A stretch of 54,808 nucleotides of DNA, taken from the NCBI GenBank assembly GCA_016191085.1, contig JACPPJ010000053.1, positions 1 to 54,808 of the forward strand, read 5' to 3'. This stretch comes from Acidobacteriota bacterium (GTDB lineage Bacteria > Acidobacteriota > Terriglobia > 2-12-FULL-54-10). Made by a program: the position numbers and the translations under genes. Positions 41,412-50,136 of the stretch are shown in pieces (positions within the stretch are counted from its first letter, which is position 1; the number at the start of each line of letters is the position of its first letter). A model generated the notes under the pieces. The model had not been told where the DNA came from, ran no database searches, and saw nothing but the letters and a program-made list of their open reading frames with translations.

Positions 41412-44321
41412 ATGAAAGAAAGAAGCTGGATCTGGTTATTGTTCGCGCTAGTGTTGTATGTCGGCGTCAACGCTTCAGGTTTACAAGCACAAAATGTCAA
41501 ACGCTATATAGTGAAGTTGCAGGATGAACCCGTCATCGGACATCTGAGCCGCCAGGGACGGACATCCATTAAGTCTCAGCTTCAAAGCGCCAGTGCGTCG
41601 CAGTACCGCCGGCAACTTGCGTCCAAGCGTCAAGCGCTGAGGCGCAGAATAGAATCCCTGCAGCAGGCCAAGGTTGAAACGGAACTGGACACCGCATATA
41701 ACGGCTTGGTGGTGTCGCTGCGCCCGGAGGATGTGGACTCGGTCAAGAGTCAGCCGGGTGTAGAAAATGTAATTCCCTCCATCAACTACCACAAACTTCT
41801 CGATGCCGCGCTACCACTCGTGAATTTGCCGGAGGCATGGACCAACCGCGCCATCGGCGGTGAACCCAACGCAGGAGTCGGCATTAAGATTGGCATTATC
41901 GACACCGGTATTGATATAAATCATCCTATGTTTCAGGACCCGTCGTTAACGATTCCGATGGGTTATCCGAAATACACCGCTCCCACGCCCCAATGCAACG
42001 CTTCGGACCAGGCCTTTACGAATTCAAAAGTCATCGTGGCCAGAAATTACGTCACGTTGCTGAGCAATCCTGATCAGAACTGTGACGCGGAGGACCGCGA
42101 CGGCCACGGTACATTTGGAGCCGCCATAGCGGCCGGGCGCCGCGTAACGGCTCCGTTAGCAAGTGTGGCGGGAGCTGCGCCGAAGGCATATCTGGGCAGC
42201 TACAAAGTGTTCGGAACACCGGGACAAAACGACGACGCCTCGCTTGGGGCGATCATGGCAGCAATTGATGATGCCATCAACGATAAGATGGACGTCATAA
42301 ACCTGAGCCTGGGCGCTTCCAGTAACGAACTGCCAGGAGATGATCCCCTGGAGCAGCAGGTGGCGAGGGCCGCCGCCGCGGGGGTTGTCGTTGTGGTTGC
42401 GGCTGGCAACGAAGGACCGGGTACGGGAACGGTCACCAGCCCCGGCACATCTCCCGTCGTAATCACCGTAGGGGCATCGAACAACGGGCGCATTCTGGCG
42501 AATCCGCTGCTCATCACCGCGACCATAGCGGTTCCGGCGTCGCTTCAGACCATCGCTGCTCTGCCCGGATCAGGACCGAAGTTGACGGCTAACGTGGGCG
42601 CCGCACCGCTGGTGGACGTAAATTCTGTTGATGTCAACGGAATTGCCTGCACCTCTCTTTCCGGGGGTTCCTTAAACGGCAAAATAGTGCTTATACGCCG
42701 CGGCGGCTGTACTTTTGCAAACAAGGTGCTGAATGCGACGAATGGCGGTGCTGCTGCGGTTGTTATCTACAACAATCAAGCTGGCCAGCCGCCGGTGCTG
42801 ATGGACGTAGGCAGCTCCACCAACATTCCGTCGGTAATGATCGGCAATTTGGATGGAATGGCGCTCGCGTCGTTCCTGGCCGCTCCTGGCATATCCATAC
42901 AAGCTACGCTTCAGGCGCAACAGAGCGCCATACCAACCAACCCCAACCGCATGGCTGCCTTTTCCGCCAATGGTCCCAGCACGGATTTGAGCATCAAACC
43001 GGATATCGTCGCGCCGGGCGCGACCATATACAGTGCGGCACAACGTAATTTCCCACTAGGGGAACAATACGACGCCAGTGGCTTTACCATCTTCAGCGGC
43101 ACTAGTTTCTCTTCGCCGTTAGTGGCTGGCAGCGCCGCCATTGTCAAGCAAGCCAATCCCACTTGGACGCCCGTGCAGATCAAATCAGCGTTGGTGAACA
43201 CGGCGGGAAATGTTATGACAACGCATCAAGGCAGTTTCGCCAGCGTGCTGGCGCAGGGCAATGGTTTGGTCAATGTTGCCGCAGCACTGAACAGTACGCT
43301 GCTCGTAACGCCTGTATCCATCAGCTTTTCGTCCCTCACGGGCACAGGTCCGGTGGCCCCGGTGACCGTCAACATCAGGAACGTAGGGCAGATCGCCGAC
43401 AACCTCACCGTAACTGTGACGCCCACGGTGGCAAACGGAGCAACTATAACCGCGTCGCCTACCACTTTATCGCTTGCTCCCGGAGCGGATGGTTCCATTA
43501 ACGTTTCCGCCAGCCTGTCGGTTGCGACCGGTACAATCGAAGGCTTTCTCACCATTGCGGGCCAGAATTCGCTGGCGAAAGTTACGATTCCCTATTGGGG
43601 TGCGCTCTCAAGGGCCAGCGTGAATGCCGGCGGCGTCATCAACGCAGCCAGCTTCAGCTTCGGATCGCCAGACGTGGCCCCAGGCGCAATCATCAGTATC
43701 TTCGGGAGCAACCTGGCCAATACGACTGAATCTGCCGTGAGCCTGCCGTTACCGCGATCGCTCGGCGGCGCAACGGTGATGATCGGCAACCGCGCTGCTC
43801 CATTGTTGTTCGTCTCGCCGACTCAGATCAACGCGCAGGTTCCGTTTGAATTGAGCGGCGCCAGTTCCCCGCCCCTTGTCGTCAATCTGAATGGAATTTC
43901 GAGCACGCCCGTGACGGTCCCGCTCGTGACGGCCGCACCCGGCATCTTCACCCTAGGCCAGAATGGTACCGGGCGAGGCGCGATTCTTCACGCCGACGGG
44001 ACTCCGGTCAATCCTTCCAACCCCGCCCGTAGCGGCGAAACAGTCCTGCTGTATGCTACGGGATTGGGGACCGTCACGCCCACCGTCACGAGTGGCACTC
44101 AGGCCCTCTCATCACCGGTTTCGATAACACGGATCACCCCATCCGTGACTATCGCCGACATTGATGCCCCAGTCGCGTTTTCCGGCCTTGCTCCTGGATT
44201 CGTAGGGCTGTACCAGGTAAATCTCCAGGTGCCCGATGGCATTCCCACGGGCGAGCAGACGCTGGTTTTGACGGCAAATGGAGCTCAGAGTAATCCGGTG
44301 ACAATTTCGGTTGCTGAGTAG
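41412..44321 (+). CDS. Secreted subtilisin-like S8 protease with TIGR03437-type C-terminus
   Basis: 969 residues. Signal peptide (1-26), then an I9-like propeptide ('RYIVKLQDEP', residues ~31-130). The S8 catalytic domain has Asp164 ('GIIDTGIDINHP'), His232 ('DRDGHGTFGAA'), the oxyanion Asn333 ('AAGNEGPG') and Ser565 ('SGTSFSSPLVAG'). A PA domain is inserted at about 395-500. After the protease come a beta-sandwich (about 625-725) and a C-terminal domain of the TIGR03437 kind (from ~735: 'NAASFSFGSPDVAPGAIISI', 'QINAQVPFEL', 'LYATGLGTVTPTV', 'GLYQVNLQVPDGIPTGEQ' in pieces). This C-terminal domain is common in Solibacter. All catalytic residues are present, so probably active outside the cell. 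Confidence 0.95.
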   Translation: MKERSWIWLLFALVLYVGVNASGLQAQNVKRYIVKLQDEPVIGHLSRQGRTSIKSQLQSASASQYRRQLASKRQALRRRIESLQQAKVETELDTAYNGLVVSLRPEDVDSVKSQPGVENVIPSINYHKLLDAALPLVNLPEAWTNRAIGGEPNAGVGIKIGIIDTGIDINHPMFQDPSLTIPMGYPKYTAPTPQCNASDQAFTNSKVIVARNYVTLLSNPDQNCDAEDRDGHGTFGAAIAAGRRVTAPLASVAGAAPKAYLGSYKVFGTPGQNDDASLGAIMAAIDDAINDKMDVINLSLGASSNELPGDDPLEQQVARAAAAGVVVVVAAGNEGPGTGTVTSPGTSPVVITVGASNNGRILANPLLITATIAVPASLQTIAALPGSGPKLTANVGAAPLVDVNSVDVNGIACTSLSGGSLNGKIVLIRRGGCTFANKVLNATNGGAAAVVIYNNQAGQPPVLMDVGSSTNIPSVMIGNLDGMALASFLAAPGISIQATLQAQQSAIPTNPNRMAAFSANGPSTDLSIKPDIVAPGATIYSAAQRNFPLGEQYDASGFTIFSGTSFSSPLVAGSAAIVKQANPTWTPVQIKSALVNTAGNVMTTHQGSFASVLAQGNGLVNVAAALNSTLLVTPVSISFSSLTGTGPVAPVTVNIRNVGQIADNLTVTVTPTVANGATITASPTTLSLAPGADGSINVSASLSVATGTIEGFLTIAGQNSLAKVTIPYWGALSRASVNAGGVINAASFSFGSPDVAPGAIISIFGSNLANTTESAVSLPLPRSLGGATVMIGNRAAPLLFVSPTQINAQVPFELSGASSPPLVVNLNGISSTPVTVPLVTAAPGIFTLGQNGTGRGAILHADGTPVNPSNPARSGETVLLYATGLGTVTPTVTSGTQALSSPVSITRITPSVTIADIDAPVAFSGLAPGFVGLYQVNLQVPDGIPTGEQTLVLTANGAQSNPVTISVAE

Positions 44322-44433
44322 CACCGAGCTCCTGCCTGCGGTAAAGAAGACGGGGCCCAGGATGCCGTCCCTACGTTGTGTTGACGAGTCCACCCAAAGC
44401 CGATAAACTCATTTTTCAGGCTTCAATCAATAT

Positions 44434-44510
44434 GCGCCCGTAGCTCAGTTGGACAGAGCGGCTGCCTACGAAGCAGTAGGTCGGGTGTTCGAGTCACCCC
44501 GGGCGCACCA
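44434..44510 (+). tRNA. tRNA-Arg (ACG anticodon)
   Basis: The acceptor stem GCGCCCG/CGGGCGC is perfect, the D-arm is GCTC..GAGC, the anticodon stem is GCTGC/GCAGT with one G-U around CTACGAA (anticodon ACG), the variable loop is AGGTC and the T-arm is GGGTG TTCGAGT CACCC. Discriminator A and encoded CCA (44508-44510). Confidence 0.98.
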
Positions 44511-44726
44511 TTTCTCAGTTCTTGCCGCTGATCCGCTCTCTCACCGCGACCGTGCGTCGGCGCTCGGTGGACAATTCCTAGTTGTATTCCGCGTTTTTAC
44601 CTTGTAATCTGTAGTGAACTGCCCGGAGAAATACGGGCTGCCTATCGCGTCGCGCGTGGGCATTGGCGGATACTCAAGAATCCAAAACGTTCGGCAACTC
44701 TATTCGCAAAAGGAGGAGTTGAGTCA

Positions 44727-45239
44727 ATGAGAAGACATGGTCTGAGTTTCCTTACTGTCACGTTTTTGGTTGTTGCTTCGTGTTTTGCGCAAAGCGCAAA
44801 CCAACAAAAGAGCACAAAGGATAACGCCCAAGCTAGCCATGTACATGTCACGCCCGATCAGATCACCTGGGGCCCGGCGCCGTCATCACTTCCACCCGGA
44901 GCAGAGGTAGCCGTTCTAAACGGCGATCCGTCCAAAGCTGGTGCTCATTTCCACATGCGTGCAAAGTTTCCGGATGGTTACACAGTGCCGCCGCATTGGC
45001 ACCCCACAGACGAGAATCTCATCGTACTCAAAGGGAATCTGCTGATCGGACTAGGTGAGAAGCTCGACGAACGTCAGGCGCGCGAGATGCCTGAGGGATC
45101 ATACGGGTTAATGCCGAAGCAGGTAAAGCATTTCGCCGTTGCCAAGGGTGAAACAATTTTCGACATCTACGGATCGGGACCATTCGACCTGACTTACGTC
45201 AATCCGACCGACGACCCGCGCCAGCAATCGCGTAAGTGA
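44727..45239 (+). CDS. Secreted cupin-domain protein
   Basis: 170 residues with a signal peptide (about 1-22, 'LSFLTVTFLVVASCFA') and one cupin domain: 'PPHWHPTDENLIVLKGNLLI' supplies two His and a Glu for a metal site, and 'LMPKQVKHFAVAKGETIFDI' the later His. The substrate is unknown; such proteins are often described as DUF4437 or cupin_2 proteins. The start has an AAAGGAGGAG ribosome binding site, among the strongest in the window. A hairpin follows. Confidence 0.88.
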   Translation: MRRHGLSFLTVTFLVVASCFAQSANQQKSTKDNAQASHVHVTPDQITWGPAPSSLPPGAEVAVLNGDPSKAGAHFHMRAKFPDGYTVPPHWHPTDENLIVLKGNLLIGLGEKLDERQAREMPEGSYGLMPKQVKHFAVAKGETIFDIYGSGPFDLTYVNPTDDPRQQSRK

Positions 45240-45276
45240 TGGTTGGCCCGCTCCCAATCCGCATCAGAAACTGACA

Positions 45277-45316
45277 AACAGCCGGAAGTACACGGAAGCG
45301 AGTGCCTCCGGCTGTT
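45277..45316 (+). terminator. Hairpin after the cupin gene
   Basis: AACAGCCGGA (45277-45286) and TCCGGCTGTT (45307-45316) are perfect 10-base complements with a 20-base loop. The following sequence CCCCTCGTTAATTC lacks a T-run, so it is terminator-like only. Confidence 0.45.
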
Positions 45317-45431
45317 CCCCTCGTTAATTCTTATTATGGTCTTCTAAGTAACGCATACCCCTCAAGGCTACCGCCCGTCCTGTGATAGAGTTTGGGAGTA
45401 TCCTGCCGTTCGGAATTCAGGAGGAATCGAT

Positions 45432-45854
45432 ATGCGGTGGATTACGCGCGAGAAGGTGAAGGTTGATCGAGTGGCCTGCCCTTGGCTAATTCGTACTTTC
45501 ATTGATGCGAACGCGGAGTTTCTATTCCTGCCGAGAGAAACAGACTGGACCGCAGTTCGTGATGGGATTGTTTATGATGTGCCTGGCTGCGAACTCGGAC
45601 ACCACGGCGAGGATGTTTCTTTCGATTCGATTCTCAAGAAGTACGGACTAACTGATCCCGCTTTGAAGCTCTTGGCCGAAATCGTCCGCGCAGCAGATTC
45701 GCACCCCTCAAATCCGCACCCGGCGGGAGAGGGCCTCCGCTGGATCGCGCACGGCTTCAGCGCCCTTGGCTGGACGGATCATGAGATCCTTGCGAGGGAA
45801 TTTGTCGTCTACGATGCACTATATGCTCAATCCAAAATTGCTGTCTCAGGATGA
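45432..45854 (+). CDS. ChrB C-terminal domain protein
   Basis: 140 residues matching the C-terminal domain of ChrB, which in chromate-resistant bacteria regulates or assists the chromate exporter ChrA. Seen: 'WITREKVKVDRVACPWLIRT', 'FIDANAEFLFLP', 'VYDVPGCELGHHGEDVSFDS' and 'DALYAQ'. The Cys in 'VACPWL' and the Cys-x-His area ('GCELGHH') look like metal ligands. No chrA or ChrB N-terminal domain is near, so it is a stand-alone version. The ribosome binding site AGGAGG precedes the ATG by 7 bases. Confidence 0.88.
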   Translation: MRWITREKVKVDRVACPWLIRTFIDANAEFLFLPRETDWTAVRDGIVYDVPGCELGHHGEDVSFDSILKKYGLTDPALKLLAEIVRAADSHPSNPHPAGEGLRWIAHGFSALGWTDHEILAREFVVYDALYAQSKIAVSG

Positions 45855-45958
45855 GCTAAGATCATCCAGTACCGCTGCGATCCCGCTCGCGCCAAGCTAA
45901 TTTGGACCCCGAATCGCTGTGTGTTATCGTTAAAATAGGTCAACCATCAGGCGAATGA

Positions 45959-47395
45959 ATGCATAAAGCGCATCGGTTTTTTGGAGAAAAATACGGCGTT
46001 ACTGACACCGATCTGGAACGCTATCTAGCAGAGGCGCTCTCAGCAGGGAGCGATTACGCGGACCTGTATTTCGAGTACCAAGCAAGTTCGTCAATTTCTT
46101 TGGACGAGTCTCTGATCAAGGGCATTTCGCAAGGCGTTTCCGCCGGCTGCGGGGTGCGCGTAATCTCCGGTGAAAGAACAGGTTACGCTTATACCGACGA
46201 TTTATCGAGCGACAAGATGCTGAAAGCGGCTCGCATTGCTGCGCACATTGCGAGCGGGCCGGCGCGCGTGACGACCATCGGCCTCTCGGAGCGCGAGATT
46301 CCGCGCAATTTGTATCCGGTAGTCATTGCCCCTACAGACGTTGACCTTGCCGCCAAGCTGGACCTGGTGCAGCGCGCTGACAAGGCAGCACGAGCTTACG
46401 ATGCCCGTGTGACGCAGGTGCGCGTCGGCTACGGTGACGAAGTACGCTACATTCTGACGGTAACGTCGGACGGCGGCGTCTCGGGCGACTTCCAGCCCCT
46501 AGCGCGACTGAGCGTGTTCTGCCTGGCGCAAGACGGCAAATCCGTGCAGCGCGGGTTCAGCGGCGGAGGCGGCCGCGTGGAACTCAAGTTTTTCCTGGAA
46601 GAAAAAACCCCGGAACACTTCGCAGAAGAAGCCGCCCGGCAAGCGATCGTGCAGTTGACCGCCACCGACGCTCCGGCGGGCGAAATGGAAGTGGTCCTAG
46701 GACCTGGATGGCCTGGTATTTTGTTGCACGAGGCTATCGGCCATGGCCTGGAATCCGATTTCAACCGCAAGAAGACCTCGGCCTTCAGCGGTCTCATCGG
46801 TCAGAAGGTAGCCAGCGAGTTGTGCACAGTAGTGGATGACGGCACCATGCCCATGCGCCGTGGCTCGCTAAACGTAGACGACGAAGGCACACCTACAACA
46901 AAAACCGTACTGATCGAAAACGGAATTCTGCGCGGCTACATGCAGGACAAGCTCAGCGCCCGCCTGACCAAGGCTCCGCTGACCGGCAACGGCCGGCGCG
47001 AAAGCTACGCGCATATTCCAATGCCTCGCATGACGAACACCTATATGCTGGCCGGGAATTCGGTCCCGGCGGACATCATCCGGTCGGTGCGGCGCGGCCT
47101 GTATGCAGTGCACTTCGGCGGCGGCCAAGTGGATATCACGAACGGAAAGTTCGTTTTCTCGGCTTCGGAAGCATATCTCATCGAAGACGGCAAAGTGACT
47201 CGCCCGGTCCGCAACGCCACGCTGATCGGCGATGGACCGACGGTGCTGAAGCACGTGTCGATGGTCGGCAACGATCTGGAGCTGGACGAGGGTATCGGTA
47301 CCTGCGGCAAAGACGGTCAAAGCGTCCCTGTCGGCGTCGGAATTCCCACCATCAAAGTGGACCGCCTTACGGTCGGCGGCACCGGCCAGGAATAG
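45959..47395 (+). CDS. tldD: TldD metalloprotease subunit
   Basis: 478-residue subunit of the TldD/TldE heterodimeric metalloprotease, which matures peptides and degrades unfolded polypeptides. TldD carries the zinc site: HEAIGH at residues 257-262 (HExxxH) and a C-terminal Cys in 'DEGIGTCGKDGQSVPVGVGI'. 'GSDYADLYFEY' and 'YMQDKLSARL' are other family blocks. The ATG is at 45959 with a weak ribosome binding site. tldE follows after 16 bases. Confidence 0.95.
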   Translation: MHKAHRFFGEKYGVTDTDLERYLAEALSAGSDYADLYFEYQASSSISLDESLIKGISQGVSAGCGVRVISGERTGYAYTDDLSSDKMLKAARIAAHIASGPARVTTIGLSEREIPRNLYPVVIAPTDVDLAAKLDLVQRADKAARAYDARVTQVRVGYGDEVRYILTVTSDGGVSGDFQPLARLSVFCLAQDGKSVQRGFSGGGGRVELKFFLEEKTPEHFAEEAARQAIVQLTATDAPAGEMEVVLGPGWPGILLHEAIGHGLESDFNRKKTSAFSGLIGQKVASELCTVVDDGTMPMRRGSLNVDDEGTPTTKTVLIENGILRGYMQDKLSARLTKAPLTGNGRRESYAHIPMPRMTNTYMLAGNSVPADIIRSVRRGLYAVHFGGGQVDITNGKFVFSASEAYLIEDGKVTRPVRNATLIGDGPTVLKHVSMVGNDLELDEGIGTCGKDGQSVPVGVGIPTIKVDRLTVGGTGQE

Positions 47396-47411
47396 ATTAC
47401 AATCACCCCTT

Positions 47412-48770
47412 ATGGATGAACTGCGACAACTTGCTGTAGATGTGGTGGAGCATGCTCGGCAGCACGGCGCTACTGCCGCTGATTGCGTGATTCGCGAGGG
47501 CAGCGAATTTTCCACCACCGTGCGCATGGGCGAAGTGGAACAGGTGAAGGAAGCCGGCTCCAAGGCACTGGGCTTGAGAGTGTTCATCGACCATCGCGCG
47601 GCCAGCTCCTACACTTCCGATTTTTCCCGGGCAGGCGTGGACAGGCTGGTGTCGAGCGCGCTGACCGCTGCACGCGTCACCTCGGAGGACCCCTATTCCG
47701 GCTTGGCGGACCCGAAACGAATCGGCATCTTCCCCGGTGATCTGGACCTCTATGATGAAGACGTGACGAAGCTCGAAACGCCACAAATGATCGAGCTAGC
47801 GCGTAAGGCCGAAAAGGCTGCGTTCGCAGTGGATCCTCGCATCAAGAATTCCGAGGGCGCCAGCTTCGATGCGTACGAGGGCCGGAAGATCCTCGCTACC
47901 TCGCAGAATTTCGTGGGAGAATACAGCCGCTCGTCATGCTCTTTGTCGGTAACGCCGATTGCTGTTGCCGGTGAAATGGGCGGAGCCGGGATGCAGCGCG
48001 ACTACTGGTACACTGTCTCCCGCAAGTTCTCGAAGCTCGAAGACGCGGAGCAGGTCGGCAGGCGTGCCGCGGAATTAGCGCTGCGCCGGCTTGGAGCGCG
48101 AAAAGTTTCCACGTGCCAATGCCCCGTGGTTTTCGACCAGCGGGCCGCAAGAACTTTGCTCAGCAGCATCTTTGAGGCCGTGAACGGCGATTCCATCTAC
48201 CGCAACGCGTCGTTTTTGACGGGCAAGATGGGAGAGAAAGTTGCCTCTGAGCTGGTGACGATCGTTGACGACGCAACCATGGTTGGCGGCTTGGGTTCTT
48301 CGCCGTTCGATGACGAAGGAGTTCGCAGCGGCCGCACTGTGGTGCTCGATCACGGAGTGCTGAAGAGCTATATATTGAACTCTTATACGGCCCGGAAGCT
48401 GAATCTCGAAACCACGGGCAATGCCTCTCGGGGTATGGCCGGCAATCCGGGAATCGGTCCCAGTAACTTCTTTTTGCAGGCCGGAGAGCACTCTCCGGAA
48501 AACATAATCCAATCTGTTAATAATGGATTCTATGCTACTGAATTTATAGGATATGGCGTTAACGTTGTCACCGGGGACTTCTCCTACGGCGCGACCGGAA
48601 TGTGGATAGTCAACGGGGAGCTGGCTTACCCCGTACAAGAGATCACCGTAGCCGGCAATTTGCTCGCCATGCTGCAAGGCATCTCCATGGTAGGCACCGA
48701 TCTGGAGTTCCGCGGCTCGATGGCCGCTCCCACTCTGAAGATCGAGGAGATGACGGTCGCCGGCATCTGA
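47412..48770 (+). CDS. TldE/PmbA subunit
   Basis: 452-residue non-catalytic partner of TldD, lacking the HExxxH motif but otherwise homologous (U62 family). 'HGATAADCVIREGSEFSTTV' and 'SSPFDDEGVRSGRTVVLDHG' are family-typical. In known TldD/E complexes this subunit shapes the tunnel to the zinc site. Immediately downstream of tldD, so the two are surely co-expressed. Confidence 0.93.
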   Translation: MDELRQLAVDVVEHARQHGATAADCVIREGSEFSTTVRMGEVEQVKEAGSKALGLRVFIDHRAASSYTSDFSRAGVDRLVSSALTAARVTSEDPYSGLADPKRIGIFPGDLDLYDEDVTKLETPQMIELARKAEKAAFAVDPRIKNSEGASFDAYEGRKILATSQNFVGEYSRSSCSLSVTPIAVAGEMGGAGMQRDYWYTVSRKFSKLEDAEQVGRRAAELALRRLGARKVSTCQCPVVFDQRAARTLLSSIFEAVNGDSIYRNASFLTGKMGEKVASELVTIVDDATMVGGLGSSPFDDEGVRSGRTVVLDHGVLKSYILNSYTARKLNLETTGNASRGMAGNPGIGPSNFFLQAGEHSPENIIQSVNNGFYATEFIGYGVNVVTGDFSYGATGMWIVNGELAYPVQEITVAGNLLAMLQGISMVGTDLEFRGSMAAPTLKIEEMTVAGI

Positions 48771-48853
48771 GTGCTTATTCGAAAGGTCTTTCAAGTACTA
48801 ATCATCAGGGCCGGGCGCAAACTGCCCGCCATCAGCAGAGGCTACTCTAGGAT

Positions 48854-49006
48854 ATGGACACAACGAAAATTGAGGATCGCGAGGAACGCAAGAAACTGAA
48901 ACGCGCGGCACGCAAGAAACAGCCGCCCAAGGCCAAGCGCACCTACGCGCGCGGCAGCAAAAAGCGCAAGGTAAAGACGATTCAAAAGGGCCAACGCAGA
49001 CGGTAA
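48854..49006 (+). CDS. 50-residue highly basic protein
   Basis: 'MDTTKIEDREERKKLKRAAR' followed by 'KKQPPKAKRTYARGSKKRKV' and 'KTIQKGQRRR', then TAA. About half of the residues are Lys or Arg and it is of low complexity, so it probably binds nucleic acid or the ribosome. An AGGAT ribosome binding site precedes the ATG. It lies 83 bases after tldE and just before a palindromic element. No family is recognised. Confidence 0.6.
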   Translation: MDTTKIEDREERKKLKRAARKKQPPKAKRTYARGSKKRKVKTIQKGQRRR

Positions 49007-49012
49007 AAGAAC

Positions 49013-49076
49013 AGTGACAAGGAGAGCGCAGAGTTTGGTTTTGTCAAACTCTGCGCTACCTCTCTTACTTGTCACT
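49013..49076. repeat. Near-perfect 64-bp palindrome with AGTGACAAG/CTTGTCACT ends, copy 2
   Basis: AGTGACAAG (49013-49021) mirrors CTTGTCACT (49068-49076). Inside, AGCGCAGAGTTTG (49025-49037) mirrors CAAACTCTGCGCT (49045-49057) around a 7-base loop. It resembles a miniature inverted-repeat element and ends 13 bases before the add start codon. Related to the element at 39031-39106. Confidence 0.75.
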
Positions 49077-49088
49077 CCCCACTGCTTC

Positions 49089-50087
49089 ATGGACGACTTC
49101 ATCGGCAGGCTTGCCAAGGCGGAGCTGCATCTCCATCTGGAAGGGACTGTGGAGCCGGAAACGCTCTGGGAGCTGGCGCTGCGGCACCGCTCGCAGTTGG
49201 GCGCGGCCGGCAGAGATGCCATCTCGCAGCTCTACTCCACCTCCGGCTTCAGCAGTTTCCTGCAAGCTTTCAAAACCATCTGTGAGCACCTGCGGGAGCC
49301 CGAAGACTACGAGACCGTCGCATACGAGGCGCTCCGCAAACTGGCTCAGCAAAACGTGCGTTATGCCGAGATCACGCTTTCAGTAGGCGTGATTCTCTGG
49401 AAGCGCGAAGAACCGGCGGTCGCATTCGAAGGCGTGCAGGAAGCCTGCCGGCGTGCGCAGCAGGATTTCGGCATCCGCACCCAATGGATATTCGATGCCG
49501 TCCGCCAGTTCGGAGCGGAAAAAGCGATGGAGGTAGCGCGGCATGCTGCGCGCTTGCGCGATCGCGGCGTCGTCGCCTTTGGTATTGGAGGAGATGAGCG
49601 CAACGGACCCGCTGAACTGTTTCGTGAAGTGTTTGCTTTCGCGCATGGCGAGGGCTTGCGGATCACCGTCCACGCAGGCGAGACCGCAGGACCCGAGTCC
49701 ATTTGGAGCGCCTTGAGGACACTGCGAGCTGATCGCATTGGACATGGATTGACGGCTATCCAGGACCCGCGCCTGGTAGATTATCTCGCAGAACACCAGA
49801 TACCTGTTGAGATTTGCCTCAGCAGCAACGTCCGCACTTGTTGCGTCACTGACATCGCGCAGCATCCATTGCGGCAGTATTTTGATCGAGGCCTCGCGGT
49901 GTCGCTCCACACCGACGACCCTGCCCTCTTCGCAACCGATTTGAACCGCGAGTACCTGCTGGCCAGGGATGTTTTCGGATTTACCAACGACGAACTGAAG
50001 CGGCTCGCCAGGAATTCATTTGAGGCGGCGTTTGTGAACGCTGACGAAAAACAGTCATTGCTGACGGCTGTAGCAGACGCAGAGTAG
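49089..50087 (+). CDS. add: Adenosine deaminase
   Basis: Zinc amidohydrolase converting adenosine to inosine, or an adenine or related aminohydrolase. From 'MDDFIGRLAKAELHLHLEGT' (ATG 49089) it is 332 residues; the longer frame from 49014 begins inside a palindromic element. Zinc ligands: His14 and His16 in HLHLEG, the His in 'TVHAGETAGP' and the Asp pair in 'SLHTDDPALF'. Glu in HAGE is the proton donor. Normal family length. Confidence 0.93.
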   Translation: MDDFIGRLAKAELHLHLEGTVEPETLWELALRHRSQLGAAGRDAISQLYSTSGFSSFLQAFKTICEHLREPEDYETVAYEALRKLAQQNVRYAEITLSVGVILWKREEPAVAFEGVQEACRRAQQDFGIRTQWIFDAVRQFGAEKAMEVARHAARLRDRGVVAFGIGGDERNGPAELFREVFAFAHGEGLRITVHAGETAGPESIWSALRTLRADRIGHGLTAIQDPRLVDYLAEHQIPVEICLSSNVRTCCVTDIAQHPLRQYFDRGLAVSLHTDDPALFATDLNREYLLARDVFGFTNDELKRLARNSFEAAFVNADEKQSLLTAVADAE

Positions 50088-50136
50088 TGGCCGACAGCTC
50101 TACCCTGTCCTGGAAGACGGGCCGGGAGGCGCATCG

